Source: an uncultured Flavobacteriales bacterium (lineage in GTDB: Bacteria > Bacteroidota > Bacteroidia > Flavobacteriales_D > Sanyastnellaceae). From it: DNA of 11,352 nucleotides. The position numbers and the translations under genes were made by a program. Of this stretch, positions 1 through 8,075 are shown piece by piece (within the stretch, counting starts at the first letter, position 1; every line of letters begins with the position of its first letter). The notes under the pieces were generated by a model, which did no database searches, was not told the DNA's origin, and worked only from the letters and a program-made list of their open reading frames with translations. Location of the stretch: the NCBI GenBank assembly GCA_937897625.1, contig CALCNZ010000248.1:1-11352 (forward strand). Reading direction: 5' to 3'.

Positions 1-423
1 AACTTCAAATTGTATAAAGGCGTTTCCTTATTCAAACCGAATTTGAAGGAATTGAAAGAGGGAATGAAAGTGGAATTTGCTGCAGACGACACCACTGCTA
101 TTGAACAGTCATTGGTGAATTTGCGCAACGAATTGAATGCTGAAGGCGTTATGGTTACGCGTTCCGAGCACGGTGTAACTTCTTACAACGGTTCTGAATT
201 TTCAACCCATGCGGCGCACAAGCGCGAAATCGTTGATGTTTCAGGAGCAGGAGATACCGTAATTGCAGTGGCCACATTGGCAATGGCTTCGAATTGGAGC
301 TTAGCCGACATTGCAGAGATTGCAAATCTTGCAGGTGGATTGGTTTGTGAGAAAGTTGGAGTTGTTCCAATAGACAAAGAATTATTAAAGTTGGAAGCAG
401 AAAGAATTGCTGTTTCAGTTTGA
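1..423 (+). CDS. hldE: D-glycero-beta-D-manno-heptose-7-phosphate kinase, C-terminal part (5' end outside window)
   Basis: Only the last 140 codons are present. The frame is open from base 1 and ends at TGA 421-423, so the true start lies upstream. The product is a PfkB/ribokinase-fold sugar kinase. The DVSGAGDT stretch (bases 235-258) is the PfkB signature holding the catalytic Asp and the anion hole, and the preceding LFKPNLKEL is typical of the heptose kinase (RfaE domain I) branch. Enzymes of this branch phosphorylate heptose 7-phosphate at O-1 in the cytoplasm, on the route to ADP-heptose for the lipopolysaccharide core. The frame stops right after the kinase fold, so no adenylyltransferase domain is fused at the C-terminus; this is the stand-alone kinase (HldA/RfaE1) layout. 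The gap to the chosen ubiE start is 32 bp, so the two genes are probably co-transcribed. Family is secure; the exact sugar is inferred from resemblance to Bacteroidota homologues. Confidence 0.82.
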   Translation, partial: NFKLYKGVSLFKPNLKELKEGMKVEFAADDTTAIEQSLVNLRNELNAEGVMVTRSEHGVTSYNGSEFSTHAAHKREIVDVSGAGDTVIAVATLAMASNWSLADIAEIANLAGGLVCEKVGVVPIDKELLKLEAERIAVSV

Positions 424-455
424 ACAAAATCGATGAAAATCGAATTCATGTAAGT

Positions 456-1181
456 ATGGAAACAGTTAAGCCGTATAATCAAGGTGGAAAGAAAGAAGAG
501 GTTGAACAAATGTTCGATCAAATTGCGCACAGTTATGATTTTTTGAATCACTTCTTCTCTTTGGGAATCGATATCATTTGGCGCAAGCGTGCTATTCGAA
601 TTTTGAAGAAATATCACCCGAAGAAAGTGCTCGATGTGGCAACAGGAACCGCAGACTTCGCGCTACAAGCGGTGAAGTCTAAGCTGAACGCTTCTTCCAT
701 TGTTGGAGTGGATATTTCAGAGGGAATGTTGGAAGTGGGAAGGAAGAAAGTGAAGGAAAGAGGCTTCGAACAAATCATTGAATTGCGAAAAGGAGATTCG
801 GAGAATCTTCCTTTCGAAGATCATTCGTTCGACGCATATACTGTTGCCTTCGGCGTAAGAAATTTTGAAAATTTAGAACAAGGCATGCGCGAAATGCTTC
901 GCGTACTTCGTCCAAATGGAGTGGGCGTGGTTTTAGAATTTTCCCGACCGAAGCATTTCCCTATTAAACAATTGTTCGGATTTTATTTCAAGTTCATTAT
1001 GCCAACGTTGGGGAAATGGGTTTCGAAAGACAGTCGCGCATACGAATACCTTCCAGAGTCTGTGGCACAATTTCCATCCGGAAAAGATTTCTTAGACGTT
1101 ATGGAAAAAGTTGGATACAAACGTGTTCGCTGCATTCCATTAAGCGGAGGTATTGCGAGTATTTACATTGGTGAAAAGTGA
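456..1181 (+). CDS. ubiE: Demethylmenaquinone methyltransferase UbiE/MenG
   Basis: The product is a 241-residue SAM-dependent C-methyltransferase that methylates demethylmenaquinone in the last step of menaquinone synthesis. Visible landmarks are EQMFDQIAHSYDFLNHFFS (residues 17-35), motif I VLDVATGTADFA (58-69), the acidic SAM-ribose region VGVDIS (83-88), ENLPFEDHSFDAYTVAFGVRNF across 116-137, the UbiE signature SRAYEYLPESVAQFPS (193-208), and the C-terminal GGIASIYIG. Length is normal for the family. An in-frame TTG at 420 would add 12 residues and overlap the kinase stop, but ATG 456 gives METVKPY, which matches the usual N-terminus of Bacteroidota homologues, so I chose 456. There is no clear Shine-Dalgarno sequence, which is normal in this phylum. 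The stop overlaps the aroA start by 4 bp, implying translational coupling. Members of this phylum use menaquinone, so a role in ubiquinone synthesis is unlikely. Confidence 0.93.
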   Translation: METVKPYNQGGKKEEVEQMFDQIAHSYDFLNHFFSLGIDIIWRKRAIRILKKYHPKKVLDVATGTADFALQAVKSKLNASSIVGVDISEGMLEVGRKKVKERGFEQIIELRKGDSENLPFEDHSFDAYTVAFGVRNFENLEQGMREMLRVLRPNGVGVVLEFSRPKHFPIKQLFGFYFKFIMPTLGKWVSKDSRAYEYLPESVAQFPSGKDFLDVMEKVGYKRVRCIPLSGGIASIYIGEK

Positions 1182-2449
1182 AAATAGAAGTTCTTCCTTC
1201 GGAAATTAGCGGAACGGTTTCGGCACCTGCTTCGAAGAGTATTGCGCAGCGCTACGTAGCCGCTGCTTTGCTCGCAGCTGGAGAAACAACTATTCGACAT
1301 TATCCGAATTCAGAAGATCCCTTTCATGCGAGAAAATTGGCCGAGTCATTGGGTGCCATTGTTCAGCTTTCAAAAAATACATTAACGATAAAAGGCGGAT
1401 TTCCGGCCAACGAGATTCACGAAATTCGCACGCCTCAGAAAAATCTTTTTGCAGGTGAATCGGGTTTTGCTTCTCGTTTGTTCGTTCCAATAGCTGCGCT
1501 TCACAACAGTGAAAAAATACTCAATGGAACAGGCACGCTTTTAAACAGACCCTTCTTCGAATTTGAACCTTATCTAACGCCGTTCGGTGTTTCTGTTTCA
1601 ACGAATGAAGGGAAACTGCCCCTTACTTTTTCTGGACAATTAACCGCGGGAAAGGCGGAATTATCTGCAGCGAATTCTTCTCAATTTCTTTCTGGAATGC
1701 TTATGGCTTTGCCGCGTTGCACAGGCGATTCAGAGATTGTTGTTACAGAACTGAACAGCAAGCCATACATAGATTTAACCCTAGCGGTAATGAAGATGTT
1801 TGGTGTAGCGGTGAAAGAGGAGAACGCAACTTATTTCATTAAAGGATCACAGAAATACAAGCCGCAAGACGTTTCGGTTGATGGCGATTGGAGTGGAGCA
1901 GTTCCGCTTTTAATAGCAGGCGCATTAACCGCAACTGAAGGGTTGTTGGTGAAAAACTTAAATACGCGCCTTCCGCAAGCCGACCAAGCCATCTTAGATG
2001 TTTTCGATTTAGCGAAGGTGAAATACACCCAAAACGAAAACAGTGTGAAAGTTTTTGCGAGCACCATACATGCATTTGATTTTGATGCAACGCATTGCCC
2101 CGACTTGTTTCCTTGCTTGGCCGTTTTAGCTTCCTTCGGAAACGGTGTTTCTACGTTGAAAGGCGCCAAACGTTTGATCGTCAAAGAAAGCAACCGAGCC
2201 TCTGCCATTGTGGAAGAATTTGCAAAATCTGGAATCCGTGTGGTGGTTCGTGGCGACGATATGATGATCTATCCGGGACATGCTCGACCTGCCGTGTGGA
2301 ATGTGCACAAAGATCACCGCATGGTTATGGCTGGAGCGCTTTTCGGTATTGCGGGTGCAAAGACTGTTTTACAGAATCCAGAGGTTATATCGAAGTCATA
2401 CCCCGATTTTTTCAAAGACATTCAATCGATTGGTGGGAAGATGAAATAA
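1178..2449 (+). CDS. aroA: 3-phosphoshikimate 1-carboxyvinyltransferase (EPSP synthase)
   Basis: The 423-residue protein makes EPSP from shikimate 3-phosphate and phosphoenolpyruvate, the sixth shikimate-pathway step, in the cytoplasm. It has the two-domain EPSP synthase layout. APASKS with Lys20, Ser21 and Arg25 forms the N-terminal substrate site. GESGFASR (93-100) is the PEP loop. NSSQFLSGMLMALP (166-179) and SKPYIDLTL (194-202) bind shikimate 3-phosphate. DGDWSG (235-240), HCPDLFP with Asp309, KESNR (336-340) and KDHRMVM (378-384) complete the active site. The start is GTG 1178 inside a GTGA overlap with the ubiE stop, which fits tight coupling. The PEP loop departs from the classical NAGTAMRP form, having Phe at 97 and Leu at 101. 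The GESG form is, as far as I recall, usual in this phylum. The product pathway feeds the menaquinone on which the upstream UbiE acts. Confidence 0.93.
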   Translation: MKIEVLPSEISGTVSAPASKSIAQRYVAAALLAAGETTIRHYPNSEDPFHARKLAESLGAIVQLSKNTLTIKGGFPANEIHEIRTPQKNLFAGESGFASRLFVPIAALHNSEKILNGTGTLLNRPFFEFEPYLTPFGVSVSTNEGKLPLTFSGQLTAGKAELSAANSSQFLSGMLMALPRCTGDSEIVVTELNSKPYIDLTLAVMKMFGVAVKEENATYFIKGSQKYKPQDVSVDGDWSGAVPLLIAGALTATEGLLVKNLNTRLPQADQAILDVFDLAKVKYTQNENSVKVFASTIHAFDFDATHCPDLFPCLAVLASFGNGVSTLKGAKRLIVKESNRASAIVEEFAKSGIRVVVRGDDMMIYPGHARPAVWNVHKDHRMVMAGALFGIAGAKTVLQNPEVISKSYPDFFKDIQSIGGKMK

Positions 2450-2494
2450 GTCTTTGCCAATTGAGAAGTATATTCGCGTTCAAATCTATTTCGT

Positions 2495-3523
2495 ATGAAA
2501 TTTACGGCAGAGCAAATAGCCGGTATGTTGGAAGGAACGGTTGAAGGAAATTCTTCAGCAGAAGTTTCTGGCCTTTCTAAAATTGAAGAAGGCAAAGCTG
2601 GGACCCTTACTTTTCTTGCCAATCCGAAATACATTGCGCACATCTATTCAACAGGTGCAAGCATTGCCATTGTCTCCAACGATTTTATCGCAGATCAAGC
2701 GTTACCTGAAACCCTTACTCTTATTCGTGTTGCAGACGCTTACGGAAGTTTCGCGAAATTGTTGGAAGCGTACAGTCAATTCAAAAGACCGCGTCCAGGT
2801 ATTCATGCATCTGCAGTTATTGATTCTTCTGCGGTTATTGGCGAGAACGTACACATTGGAGCGGGAGTGGTTATAGAGCCCGGTGCTAACATTGGAAACA
2901 ACGCAGTTATTATGGCTCAGTCTTATGTGGGCGAGCATGTGAAGATTGGAAGTTTTACCACGATTCATCCGGGAGTTAAAATTTATAGCGATTGCATCAT
3001 TGGTTCGAATTGCACGCTGCACGCAGGTGTAATCATAGGCGCAGACGGATTCGGTTTTGCTCCGCAAGCCGACAAGCAATATGCGAAGGTTCCTCAAATT
3101 GGAAATGTATTGATTGAAGATCGCGTTGAAATAGGCGCGAATACTGCGATAGATAGAGCCACTTTAGGATCTACAATTATTCGTGAAGGAGTGAAGCTCG
3201 ACAACCTTATTCAAATTGCGCACAATGTTGAAATTGGAAAGAACACCGTTATTGCTGCCCTAACCGGAATTGCGGGCAGCACGAAGATCGGGGAGAATGT
3301 TATGATCGGCGGACAAGTTGGAATAGGTGGACATTTAACCATAGCGAACGGAGTGAAGATTGCAGCTCAAACGGGCATCAGCGCTTCTGTGCTGAAAGAA
3401 GGTGTTGTTATGCAAGGAACACCGGCGGTAGATACGATGGACTTCAAGAAATCGTATATCATTCACCGACGCTTACCGCAATTGCTCGAGCGCATTGAGC
3501 GACTTGAAAAAGGGCAGAAGTAA
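2495..3523 (+). CDS. lpxD: UDP-3-O-acylglucosamine N-acyltransferase
   Basis: LpxD transfers an acyl chain from acyl carrier protein to the 2-amino group of UDP-3-O-acyl-glucosamine, the third step of lipid A synthesis, at the cytoplasmic side of the inner membrane. The 342-residue length is normal. Residues 1 to about 95 form the uridine-binding N-terminal domain. From about 103 to 305 the sequence is a left-handed beta-helix of hexapeptide repeats such as VIGENVHIGAGVVIEPG. The signature IGADGFGFAP (181-190) and QIAHNVEIG with the catalytic His243 are intact. The end (LERIERLEKG) is the short helix seen in LpxD trimers. ATG 2495 follows a 45-bp gap after aroA. The stop shares one base with the next ATG (TAATG), so the downstream methyltransferase is probably translated by re-initiation. 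No other lpx genes lie nearby. Confidence 0.95.
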   Translation: MKFTAEQIAGMLEGTVEGNSSAEVSGLSKIEEGKAGTLTFLANPKYIAHIYSTGASIAIVSNDFIADQALPETLTLIRVADAYGSFAKLLEAYSQFKRPRPGIHASAVIDSSAVIGENVHIGAGVVIEPGANIGNNAVIMAQSYVGEHVKIGSFTTIHPGVKIYSDCIIGSNCTLHAGVIIGADGFGFAPQADKQYAKVPQIGNVLIEDRVEIGANTAIDRATLGSTIIREGVKLDNLIQIAHNVEIGKNTVIAALTGIAGSTKIGENVMIGGQVGIGGHLTIANGVKIAAQTGISASVLKEGVVMQGTPAVDTMDFKKSYIIHRRLPQLLERIERLEKGQK

Positions 3524-4296
3524 TGTTATTGCTTCCGTATCTCAAACATTTAATTTTCGCGAAAGGACCTCACGGGGTTCATTCACCTTTTGTTTTCAAA
3601 CTCATTACGGAAGTCCTTCGTCAACAACGCACGGAAGCCTGGAATCGGATTGAAGCAGCGCGCAGATCGTTGCTCTCGAATGATACGGTTTATCAAGTGA
3701 AGGACTACGGAGCAGGAAGCAAAGGATTGCAGAAGACGAGAACCTACTCACGGGCGGTGGCTTCCAGCGCTATGCCCAAGAAAAAAGGTGAAGCGCTTCA
3801 TTTGTTGGTTGAACACTTGCAGCCTTCGGGGCTGCTGGAAATAGGCACGCATTTCGGAATAGGCACTCTCTATTTGTCGGAACCCCTTCATTCCACAAAA
3901 AAAATAAAAACTTTGGAAGGCGATCCCACGCATGCGGCTGAAGCACGTGCTCTTTTTCATTCCTTCCAAAAAGAAAATATTGAAGTGGTGGAAGGAAATT
4001 TCGACAACACCCTTCCAATTACATTAAATGCCTTTCCTGCATGTGAGCTGGTTTATGTAGATGGAAACCACACGGAAGAGGCCACGTTGCGCTATTTCGA
4101 GATGCTCCTTCAACATAAAAATATAACGTGTATTGTCTTCGACGATATTTATTGGAGCAAAGGAATGATGCGGGCTTGGAAGCAAATCTGCGCCGATTCG
4201 CGCATTGAATTGAGTCTCGATTTTTATTGGTTCGGTGTTGTTTTTCTGAATGGAAGAATGCGCAAGGAACACTTCAGTTTGTATCTGCCGCGCTGA
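3523..4296 (+). CDS. Class I SAM-dependent methyltransferase, substrate unknown
   Basis: The 257-residue protein has a Rossmann-like methyltransferase core. Motif I is LLEIGTHFGIGTLYL (104-118), an acidic residue follows in TLEGDP (130-135), VYVDGNH (177-183) is the motif IV position, and VFDDIYWSKGMMRAWK (205-220) resembles the Methyltransf_24 / O-methyltransferase group, in which paired aspartates can hold a metal. The N-terminal stretch GPHGVHSPFVF (15-25) is, from memory, a recurrent start in a Bacteroidota-specific set of small methyltransferases. There is no signal peptide or membrane segment, so it should be cytoplasmic. It begins on the last base of lpxD, which hints at a co-expressed and perhaps envelope-related job, but nothing in the sequence identifies the acceptor. 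Fold confidence is high; function is open. Confidence 0.8.
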   Translation: MLLLPYLKHLIFAKGPHGVHSPFVFKLITEVLRQQRTEAWNRIEAARRSLLSNDTVYQVKDYGAGSKGLQKTRTYSRAVASSAMPKKKGEALHLLVEHLQPSGLLEIGTHFGIGTLYLSEPLHSTKKIKTLEGDPTHAAEARALFHSFQKENIEVVEGNFDNTLPITLNAFPACELVYVDGNHTEEATLRYFEMLLQHKNITCIVFDDIYWSKGMMRAWKQICADSRIELSLDFYWFGVVFLNGRMRKEHFSLYLPR

Positions 4297-4319
4297 TTTG
4301 TCGCGCAGTTCAAGAGGCG

Positions 4320-4346
4320 TGTCAGGAAATGCTGACATTTCTGTCA
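4320..4346. promoter_or_regulatory. TGTCA/TGACA inverted repeats upstream of dnaK
   Basis: Three alternating half-sites lie in the dnaK leader: TGTCAG at 4320-4325, CTGACA at 4332-4337 and TGTCA at 4342-4346. The first two form a perfect 6-bp inverted repeat with a 6-nt spacer. The second and third form a 5-bp inverted repeat with a 4-nt spacer. The symmetry suggests a dimeric DNA-binding protein. Because they sit just upstream of a sigma-54-like element, an activator or enhancer-type site is my preferred reading. A repressor site is also possible. The sequence differs from the CIRCE element of the HrcA regulon. Confidence 0.45.
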
Positions 4347-4368
4347 TATTTCAATCTGAATTTCTCAA

Positions 4369-4384
4369 TGGCATATTGGTTGAA
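4369..4384 (+). promoter_or_regulatory. Sigma-54-like promoter element for dnaK
   Basis: TGGCATATTGGTTGAA matches the sigma-54 consensus TGGCACRNNNNTTGCW in spacing: the GG and the following TTG fall exactly at the -24 and -12 positions. Two consensus bases differ (C to T after TGGCA, and the C of the -12 GC to A). Transcription would start near 4395-4397, leaving a leader of roughly 20 nt before ATG 4418. No TAnnTTTG element with a spaced TTTG, the usual housekeeping promoter in this phylum, was found in the same gap. The call is a motif match only. Confidence 0.4.
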
Positions 4385-4417
4385 ATGCGGGGTGAAACAA
4401 ATTGAAAAATTAAGAAC

Positions 4418-6322
4418 ATGAGTAAAATAATAGGCATTGACCTCGGTACCACGAATTCGTGTGTATCTGTGATGGAAGGAAACGAGCCCGTGGTAATCGC
4501 GAACAGCGAAGGAAAGCGCACCACGCCTTCTATTGTTGCTTTCGTAGAAGGTGGTGAGCGTAAAGTAGGAGATCCTGCAAAGCGTCAAGCCATTACGAAT
4601 CCAACGAAGACAATTTCAAGTATCAAACGTTTCATGGGATCATCATTCTCTGAAACCGAGAAAGAAGCAACGCGCATGCCTTACACGGTAGTGAAAGGCG
4701 ACAACAACACACCTCGCGTGAAGATTGACGACCGTCAATATACTCCACAAGAAATTTCAGCAATGATTCTTCAAAAAATGAAGAAGACGGCTGAAGATTA
4801 TTTGGGACAAGAAGTTACTGAGGCGGTTATTACAGTACCAGCATACTTCAACGATGCGCAACGTCAGGCTACGAAAGAAGCGGGCGAGATTGCAGGATTG
4901 ACAGTGAAGCGTATCATTAACGAGCCAACTGCAGCGGCATTGGCATACGGATTAGACAAGAAGTCTCAAGAGATGAAGATTGTGGTGTTCGACTGTGGAG
5001 GTGGAACGCACGACGTATCTGTTCTTGAATTGGGAGACGGAGTGTTTGAAGTATTGTCTACAGACGGAGATACGCACTTGGGTGGAGATGACTTCGACCA
5101 AGTAATCATTGACTGGTTGGTTCAAGAATTCAAAAATGAAAATGGAAATTTAGATCTTTCGAAAGATCCAATGGCTCTTCAACGTTTGAAGGAAGCTGCT
5201 GAAAAGGCGAAGATTGAATTGTCTAGTTCTACAACCACAGAAATTAACTTGCCATACATTATGCCTGTTGACGGAATACCAAAGCACTTGGTGAAATCGT
5301 TAACGCGTGCGAAGTTCGAGCAGTTAGCAGATTCATTAATCCGCAGAACCATTGCACCTTGCGAAAGCGCATTGAAGAATGCCGGATTGTCTGTGAACGA
5401 CATCAATGAAATTATTTTGGTGGGTGGATCAACACGTATCCCAGCCATTCAAGATGCGGTGAAGAAGTTCTTCGGAAAGGATCCAAGCAAAGGAGTAAAT
5501 CCAGATGAAGTTGTTGCGATTGGAGCAGCTATTCAAGGAGGAGTATTAACCGGTGAAGTGAAAGATGTGTTGTTGTTGGACGTTACTCCACTTTCATTGG
5601 GTATTGAAACCATGGGCGGTGTATTCACGAAGTTGATTGAAGCGAACACTACGATTCCTACGAAGAAGTCTGAAGTGTTTTCAACGGCGAGTGATAACCA
5701 ACCAAGCGTAGAGATTCACGTATTGCAAGGAGAGCGCGCTATGGCGAAAGACAACCGCACAATTGGACGTTTCCACTTAGACGGTCTTCCACCAGCACCA
5801 AGAGGGGTTCCACAAGTAGAAGTTATCTTCGATATCGATGCGAACGGAATCATTAACGTATCTGCTCTTGATAAGGCAACCAACAAATTGCAGAGTATCC
5901 GAATCGAAGCTTCTAGCGGATTAAGCAAAGAAGACATCGAGAAGATGAAGAAGGAAGCAGAGATGAATGCAGATTCAGATCGCAAGGCGAAGGAAGAAGC
6001 AGACGTTGTGAACCAAGCAGATTCATTGATTTTCCAAGTGGACAAGCAATTGAAAGAGTTCGGAGATAAACTTCCTGCAGATAAGAAATCAGAGATCGAA
6101 GCATCTTTGGAAGAGTTGAAGAAAGCGCACGCAGAAAAGAACCTAGACACGATTAAAGCGTCTATGGACAAATTGAATGCAGTGTTCCAAGCGGCTAGTG
6201 CAGACATGTACAACAACGCTGGAGGAGCTGCAGATGCTGGCGCAGGTGAGCAACAAGCAGGAGGAAACGACGGTGAAGTAACCGATGTTGACTTTGAAGA
6301 AGTAAAAGACGACAAGAAGTAA
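4418..6322 (+). CDS. dnaK: Molecular chaperone DnaK (Hsp70)
   Basis: DnaK is the cytoplasmic ATP-driven chaperone that binds exposed hydrophobic segments of unfolded proteins with DnaJ and GrpE. The 634-residue product is complete. IIGIDLGTTNSCVSV (4-18) is the phosphate-1 loop, CGGGTHDVSVLE (193-204) is phosphate-2, and ILVGGSTRIP is the adenosine motif. The interdomain linker VLLLD (384-388) precedes the substrate-binding domain. A charged helical lid follows, then a Gly/Ala-rich tail and the EEVK-type C-terminus recognised by co-chaperones. His198 replaces the Phe of GGGTFD found in most bacteria; I recall this as usual in Bacteroidota, so it is a lineage mark and not a defect. The gene has its own 121-bp leader with regulatory motifs and a strong terminator, so it is probably a separate heat-responsive unit. 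grpE and dnaJ are not in the window. Confidence 0.98.
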   Translation: MSKIIGIDLGTTNSCVSVMEGNEPVVIANSEGKRTTPSIVAFVEGGERKVGDPAKRQAITNPTKTISSIKRFMGSSFSETEKEATRMPYTVVKGDNNTPRVKIDDRQYTPQEISAMILQKMKKTAEDYLGQEVTEAVITVPAYFNDAQRQATKEAGEIAGLTVKRIINEPTAAALAYGLDKKSQEMKIVVFDCGGGTHDVSVLELGDGVFEVLSTDGDTHLGGDDFDQVIIDWLVQEFKNENGNLDLSKDPMALQRLKEAAEKAKIELSSSTTTEINLPYIMPVDGIPKHLVKSLTRAKFEQLADSLIRRTIAPCESALKNAGLSVNDINEIILVGGSTRIPAIQDAVKKFFGKDPSKGVNPDEVVAIGAAIQGGVLTGEVKDVLLLDVTPLSLGIETMGGVFTKLIEANTTIPTKKSEVFSTASDNQPSVEIHVLQGERAMAKDNRTIGRFHLDGLPPAPRGVPQVEVIFDIDANGIINVSALDKATNKLQSIRIEASSGLSKEDIEKMKKEAEMNADSDRKAKEEADVVNQADSLIFQVDKQLKEFGDKLPADKKSEIEASLEELKKAHAEKNLDTIKASMDKLNAVFQAASADMYNNAGGAADAGAGEQQAGGNDGEVTDVDFEEVKDDKK

Positions 6323-6340
6323 TTCGAAGTCGAAACAAAT

Positions 6341-6373
6341 AAAAAGGCCTTGAAATTTCAAGGCCTTTTTTTT
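6341..6373. terminator. Bidirectional rho-independent terminator between dnaK and the M61 gene
   Basis: Bases 6341-6370 form a perfect 30-bp palindrome with 15-bp arms and a core of GGCCTTG / CAAGGCC. It ends in a T-run on the + strand (6366-6373) and has an A-run at its left end (6341-6345) that gives a U-run for transcripts from the - strand. It starts 18 bp after the dnaK stop and ends right at the stop codon of the convergent M61 gene (6372-6374), so one element can end both transcripts. Confidence 0.92.
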
Positions 6374-8075
6374 ATGCGTTGCGTTTGCCTATCCAATAAT
6401 CGAAGAGCGCATTGTTTTCTGGAAATGAAATATGCGATTGCTGAATAATAGGCAATTCTGGTTTTGAATGAAGGGTTAATTCGAACTGCACGCCATTGCG
6501 AAGAATGAGCAATTGCGCGGTGGTAGTGGCTTCTATAAGGAAGTTTACGTTTTTATCTACGGCAATTCCGTCGATTTCTAAAATTTCATCGCCGTACCAC
6601 AAGCCGCCAATGTCTGCTGCCGAGTTCATGCACACCGAAGATACTTTTGATTTTCCCATTTGAATATCTACACTAAAACCGAACAAACGTTCGGTCGCAA
6701 TAACAGACGGAGACCAAATCAATTCAACACCAATTTTTTCAAAGGCGTTTTTCAGATAATCGGAGTAGTCGATTGCGCTTTCAGCGAGATTTACTTTGAA
6801 TTCATTTGCGTTTGAAAGCCCTGTATCTACAAGTGTTTTCCAGTAATCGTTTACGGAATACCCGATATTTTCTTTCGCGAATTGCTGATACATCTGATGC
6901 ATGACATTGTCCATTGATTTTTGTCCATTTGTAGTAGCAATCAATTCAATATCGAGTATCATAGAAAGCAAAGCACCTTCATTGTAGATGGAAACTTTTC
7001 TCCAAGGAACCCCTGGTACATATCCGTCTAACCAAGTATCTACGCTGCTGTCGGCAACGCTATACGAGTATCTTCCGTAGTTGCGGTGGTGCGTATTTAG
7101 CCATTTTTCCAACGAATGTTTCCAAAGGTCGTTGTTCCAAATTCCGCTTCTGCGTAGGCAAAGATCACCGTAGTAGGTGGTAACACCTTCGTCTACATAT
7201 CCGAGTTGCGTGTAATTTTCTTTGGTGAAATCGTAGGGCATCATTTCAACCGGACGAAGTGTTTTCACGTTCCAGGTGTGAAAGAGCTCGTGGCTGCAGA
7301 TGGCGAGCATCTCGTTGTACCTCTCTTCACGGTCGAAGTTTGAGCCATCGCCCATGACAATGACGGTGCTGGTGGTATGTTCAACACCATGGTGCATGAA
7401 ATAAGGCGTAAAGTGCAACAGGTAATTGTAATGTGTAACCGGAAATTCTTTGAAGATGGAAAGTTGAAGTTCGGTGTAGGATTTTACATCGTTCCAAAAT
7501 CGCTCGAGGTTCAAAGTGGTTTGTCCGAATACATGCGCTTTGAAAACAACCCCTTCAATTTCTTGTGAAATTACTTCGCGGTTGTGGGCCACCACAAAAG
7601 GTGAGTCTGCGAGTTCGTCGAAATTTTGTGCGAATAGTTTATTTCCTTCATGAGGCAGTCCTGTAGAAAGATGTGCATAAGAATCTAGAATTTCAACCGT
7701 GTAATTTTCATTCATTCTTCCCGGAAGGAAGGGGATGCAATTCACTGGGTTTACATAAAGCATCTGGCTATTCACGTAGGTACTTCCAGCGTTTAGTTCT
7801 GCCGCGCAATAGAAATATTCAAACGTTATATGTTCGTTTTCGTTGCAGGAGATCAGCCATTTGTCTTTTTCAATTTTTCTTAATGCAATCGTTTCATTGG
7901 ATGAATTGAAGGCATTGACGTGAGAAATGTTTTTAGCGAAATTACCCATTTCATACCGCCCGGGTCTCCACGAGGAGAGTTGAACGATTTGATTTTCTTT
8001 TGAATGGCTGAAAGACATGCGCACCTTCACCATTTTGCGGTGAACGTGTGGCGTGCTTAATGAAATATGAATCAT
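6372..8075 (-). CDS. M61-family metallopeptidase with PDZ domain (glycyl aminopeptidase-like)
   Basis: The 567-residue protein belongs to peptidase family M61, zinc metallopeptidases of clan MA known from a bacterial aminopeptidase that removes N-terminal Gly and Ala. Residues 1 to about 175 form the beta-rich N-terminal domain. The gluzincin core carries HGVEH (229-233), the zinc site HELFH (262-266) and the third ligand Glu296 in VDEGVTTYYGD. A PDZ domain spans roughly 465-535, with GLWYGDEILEIDGI as its recognisable strand-turn. No signal peptide or membrane helix is visible at the N-terminus (MIHISLSTPHV), so the protein looks cytoplasmic, although many M61 relatives are exported. Its ATG overlaps the stop of the upstream phosphatase gene by 4 bp (ATGA), so it is translated from the same message. 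The pairing with a secreted phosphatase does not itself explain its job. Substrate is unknown. Confidence 0.9.
   Translation of the reverse strand: MIHISLSTPHVHRKMVKVRMSFSHSKENQIVQLSSWRPGRYEMGNFAKNISHVNAFNSSNETIALRKIEKDKWLISCNENEHITFEYFYCAAELNAGSTYVNSQMLYVNPVNCIPFLPGRMNENYTVEILDSYAHLSTGLPHEGNKLFAQNFDELADSPFVVAHNREVISQEIEGVVFKAHVFGQTTLNLERFWNDVKSYTELQLSIFKEFPVTHYNYLLHFTPYFMHHGVEHTTSTVIVMGDGSNFDREERYNEMLAICSHELFHTWNVKTLRPVEMMPYDFTKENYTQLGYVDEGVTTYYGDLCLRRSGIWNNDLWKHSLEKWLNTHHRNYGRYSYSVADSSVDTWLDGYVPGVPWRKVSIYNEGALLSMILDIELIATTNGQKSMDNVMHQMYQQFAKENIGYSVNDYWKTLVDTGLSNANEFKVNLAESAIDYSDYLKNAFEKIGVELIWSPSVIATERLFGFSVDIQMGKSKVSSVCMNSAADIGGLWYGDEILEIDGIAVDKNVNFLIEATTTAQLLILRNGVQFELTLHSKPELPIIQQSHISFPENNALFDYWIGKRNA

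Noticed and set aside
420..455. TTG start at 420 for ubiE
   Set aside because: It overlaps the upstream stop and adds 12 residues not typical for the family; ATG 456 fits the usual N-terminus.
2453..2493. Promoter for lpxD in the 45-bp gap after aroA (TTTG 2453-2456, TATATTCG 2469-2476)
   Set aside because: Spacing is 12 nt, against the expected 19-21, and the -7 element has a mismatch; read-through from the aroA operon is more likely.
5716..6315. 199-codon open frame on the - strand inside dnaK
   Set aside because: It is a Ser/Ala-rich shadow of the dnaK codons with no family likeness and no start context.
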